From UBA1731 sp963626295 (GTDB taxonomy: Bacteria > Verrucomicrobiota > Kiritimatiellia > RFP12 > UBA1067), in NCBI GenBank assembly GCA_963626295.1, contig CAVFWS010000095.1:1-7119 (forward strand): 7,119 bases of DNA, given 5' to 3'. The translations under genes were made by a program, and so were the position numbers. Shown here piece after piece: positions 4,929 through 7,119 of the stretch. How positions within the stretch are numbered: position 1 is the stretch's first letter; the number at the start of each line of letters is the position of its first letter. Under the pieces are notes generated by a model. That model did no database searches. It was not told the origin of the DNA and saw only the letters and a program-made list of their open reading frames with translations.

Positions 4929-7039
4929 GCGACGCCACCACCGACAGGCGCAAAGCCGAAGAGCGCATCGCCTTCCTCAGGGCGGAGATAGAGAGGCATG
5001 ACCGGCTCTATTACGTAGAGGCGCGGCCGGTGATCGGAGACCGCGACTACGACCTCCTGTACGACGAGCTGCTTGGGCTTGAGAGGAAATATCCGGAGTT
5101 CCGTTCCGAGACGTCCCCCACCCAGCGCGTTTCCGGCGGGACGACGGACGGGTTCGCCCAGGTGCGCCACAACCCTCCGATGCAGTCCTTGGACAAAACC
5201 CATTCCAAGGTGGAACTGTCCGAGTTCGACGCAATGGTGCGCAGGGAAGTCGATGGCTTCACGTACAGCGTCGAGCCGAAGATAGATGGCGTATCGATCT
5301 CTCTCCTGTATGAGGGACGCCGGCTTGTCAGGGCGGCGACTCGCGGCAACGGGCAGGTCGGGGACGACGTGACTCTCAACGTGAGGACGATACGGTCTGT
5401 CCCATTGCGCCTGCCGGACGACGCCCCGGACAGCATAGAGGTCCGCGGCGAAGTCTACATGACACGCGACGGGTTCGTGAGGCTCAACCAGCGCGAAGAG
5501 GATGCCGGGCGCGAGCCGTTCGCGAACCCGCGCAATGCGGCGGCGGGCTCGCTGAAGCAGCGCAGTCCAAGGGAGGCTGCCACGCGGCCCCTGGACATCA
5601 TCATCTACAATGCCGGCGGCACAGGGTGCGACGGGTTCGCGACGCATTCCGACATGATCGCGGCGTTTCGCGGCTGGGGCCTCCCCGTGTCTCCGTGGTC
5701 CAAGAGGTGCGCGACCATGGACGAGGTGTTCGCGGCGATAGATGAGCTTGAGAGGCTTCGCCACACGTTCCGCTTCGAGATCGACGGGGCGGTGGTGAAG
5801 CTGAACGAACGCAGCCTCTATGCCACGCTTGGCGCAACCGCGCACGGTCCGAGATGGGCCCGCGCGTACAAGTATGCGCCCGAGCGCGTGGAGACGGTCG
5901 TGGAGGGCATCACGGTGCAGGTCGGCCGCACGGGTGTGCTTACGCCCGTCGCCGAACTGAGGCCCGTTGAGCTTGCCGGATCGACGATCTCGCGCGCCAC
6001 GCTGCACAATGCCGACCAGATCGCAAGGCAGGACATCAGGGTGGGCGACCATGTGTGGCTCGTGAAGGCCGGAGACGTGATACCCGCGATAGAATCCTCC
6101 ATCCCGGATAAGCGCACCGGCGCGGAGAAGGCGTTTGAGATGCCGTCCGCGTGTCCCGTGTGCGGAGGGGAGGTGGAGCGGCTTGACGGCGAGGTTGCGC
6201 TCAGGTGCGTGAACCCAGCGTGTCCGGCGCAGCTGGTGCGTCGCGTGGAGCATTTCGCGTCCAGGAACGCGCTTGACATCAAGGCGCTTGGCGAGACGGC
6301 AATCGAGGCGCTTGTCGAGCAGAAGTGGATATCGGATCCGCTCGACCTCTTCTCCATAGGGGAGGCACGCCTTGCCTCCCTGAAGATCGCGGGCCGTTCC
6401 TTTGGAAGGAACGCGACATCCGTGGCGAAGTCGCTTGACGCGGCGAAGTCGCTCCCGCTCAACCGCTGGCTTTTCGCGACCGGGATCGTTGGCGTGGGGG
6501 AGACCGTGGCGGCCGAAATCGCCGCGCAGCACGGGTGCTTCGCGGACCTTGCGGATTCGTCCGTGCTGAGGGAGGTCATCGAGAACGACTCGCTCAAGGG
6601 CAAGTCCCGGAAGATACTCCCGATAAAGGTCGAGGCGGCCCGCGCGGTGACCGCATTCTTCGGGAGCGAGTATGGACGCAGGTATCTTGCCCGGCTGCGG
6701 GAATTGGGGATCGACCCGAAGCGGGCGGACAAGGGCGGCGTGGCGACGGAAGGCCCGCTTGTCGGCAAGGGATGCGTGCTTACCGGCACGCTGTCCCGTC
6801 CGAGAGGCGAATACGCCGAACTGATCCGCAGGGCGGGCGGCATCGTGCAGGGGGCCGTGACCTCGAACACGCGCTATCTCATCGCAGGGGCGAACACGGG
6901 CGCGACCAAGACGGCAAAGGCCCGCGCGCTCGGCACGGAAGTGATCGGCGAGGCGAAGCTCATCGAACTGCTTGGAGGCGCTTCTTCCCCGCAGGAGGCC
7001 GTTGGCAAGCCCGAAGTGACCCAGGGGATGCTGTTCTGA
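4925..7039 (+). CDS. ligA: NAD-dependent DNA ligase LigA
   Basis: LigA seals nicks in duplex DNA using NAD+, joining Okazaki fragments and finishing excision repair. This copy is full length at 704 residues. In order: Ia domain (~8-75) with HDRLYYVEA and the DRDYDLLYDEL motif; adenylation domain with catalytic K119 in EPKIDG, ATRGNGQVGDDVT (138-150), VRGEVYM (173-179) and DGAVVKLN (287-294); OB fold (~320-400) with VQVGRTGVLTPVAEL; a zinc finger with C410, C413, C428 and C433; helix-hairpin-helix region (~441-590); and a BRCT domain (~612-684). The third hairpin (GIVGVGE, 520-526) is intact, but the last is poorly conserved around 550-575, where the usual VGP turn is not visible. A linker leads to a C-terminal QGMLF, resembling a sliding-clamp-binding peptide. 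The start overlaps the lipoprotein stop. It is the last gene before the second promoter core. Confidence 0.98.
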   Translation: MSDATTDRRKAEERIAFLRAEIERHDRLYYVEARPVIGDRDYDLLYDELLGLERKYPEFRSETSPTQRVSGGTTDGFAQVRHNPPMQSLDKTHSKVELSEFDAMVRREVDGFTYSVEPKIDGVSISLLYEGRRLVRAATRGNGQVGDDVTLNVRTIRSVPLRLPDDAPDSIEVRGEVYMTRDGFVRLNQREEDAGREPFANPRNAAAGSLKQRSPREAATRPLDIIIYNAGGTGCDGFATHSDMIAAFRGWGLPVSPWSKRCATMDEVFAAIDELERLRHTFRFEIDGAVVKLNERSLYATLGATAHGPRWARAYKYAPERVETVVEGITVQVGRTGVLTPVAELRPVELAGSTISRATLHNADQIARQDIRVGDHVWLVKAGDVIPAIESSIPDKRTGAEKAFEMPSACPVCGGEVERLDGEVALRCVNPACPAQLVRRVEHFASRNALDIKALGETAIEALVEQKWISDPLDLFSIGEARLASLKIAGRSFGRNATSVAKSLDAAKSLPLNRWLFATGIVGVGETVAAEIAAQHGCFADLADSSVLREVIENDSLKGKSRKILPIKVEAARAVTAFFGSEYGRRYLARLRELGIDPKRADKGGVATEGPLVGKGCVLTGTLSRPRGEYAELIRRAGGIVQGAVTSNTRYLIAGANTGATKTAKARALGTEVIGEAKLIELLGGASSPQEAVGKPEVTQGMLF

Positions 7040-7107
7040 CGGTATCCGCGCCGAACGGCGGCCGCATTTCGCCAATTGCCCGATAACGCCTTTTCTCCAT
7101 CCGCATG
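7040..7107. other. Intergenic spacer after ligA
   Basis: No coding region is supported here. The only hairpin I see is weak (CGCC at 7049-7052 with GGCG at 7057-7060, 4-nt loop) and lacks a following T-run; the TTTT at 7091-7094 is 30 nt away. I cannot call a terminator. Confidence 0.5.
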
Positions 7108-7108
7108 A

Positions 7109-7119
7109 TGTGGTATAAT
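7109..7119 (+). promoter_or_regulatory. Second extended -10 promoter at the window edge
   Basis: TGTGGTATAAT ends exactly at the last base and is identical to the promoter core at 126-136; the identity covers 12 bases, 7108-7119. It is a perfect extended -10 element, with no clear -35 box (TTTTCT at 7091-7096 is at the right distance but a poor match). It probably starts the next transcription unit beyond the window. Confidence 0.65.

Noticed and set aside
6424..6453. A 12-bp direct repeat (GGCGAAGTCGCT) in ligA
   Set aside because: It encodes AKSL twice in a helical segment; alignment from memory with other LigA proteins shows no length change there, so it looks like coincidence.
4844..7075. 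A 743-codon open frame on the minus strand opposite ligA
   Set aside because: It mirrors the highly conserved ligA frame, is rich in Arg, His and Pro, has no recognisable domain, and is the usual antisense artefact of GC-rich coding DNA.
7041..7100. An intrinsic terminator after ligA
   Set aside because: The best stem is only 4 bp and the T-rich stretch is far from it.

Overview
The window is a GC-rich, densely packed bacterial segment holding six genes, all on the + strand. Five of the six junctions could be translationally coupled, with 1-4 nt overlaps or a 14 nt gap. A run of ten Ns shows it comes from a draft assembly, probably a scaffolded metagenome bin. The gene mix (a Tad-type secretion protein, an FHA membrane protein, a multi-repeat PEGA protein, and housekeeping genes in one cotranscribed-looking string) with high GC and very short intergenic space suggests a PVC-group bacterium, possibly Kiritimatiellota or a relative. 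That assignment is a guess from gene style, not from any marker search.

Layout: positions 1-146 are intergenic. They hold three copies of a roughly 20-nt sequence (one inverted, two direct), followed by a consensus extended -10 promoter that fires almost directly into the first gene. The genes are a TadC-like T2SSF inner-membrane protein (153-1067), a single-pass FHA-domain protein (1082-2431), an exported protein with five PEGA repeats (2428-3762), a TlyA-family rRNA 2'-O-methyltransferase interrupted by the assembly gap (3762-4524), a small lipoprotein whose mature part looks like an ExbD/TolR periplasmic domain (4524-4928), and the NAD-dependent DNA ligase LigA (4925-7039). The tail, 7040-7119, has no convincing gene and ends exactly on a second copy of the same 12-bp promoter core.

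How the genes may work together: tadC, the FHA protein and the PEGA protein look like an envelope module. It would combine a Tad/type II-like assembly platform, a cytoplasmic phosphothreonine reader joined through a membrane helix to an external domain, and an exported beta-rich repeat protein. tlyA and ligA are housekeeping genes for ribosome modification and DNA replication/repair that share the transcript. The ATPase, TadB, pilin and secretin genes of a complete Tad system are not in this window. The points most worth a second look are the three-copy repeat with two mutually exclusive hairpins, the near-leaderless promoter arrangement, the TolR-like lipoprotein, and the clamp-binding-like C-terminus of LigA.
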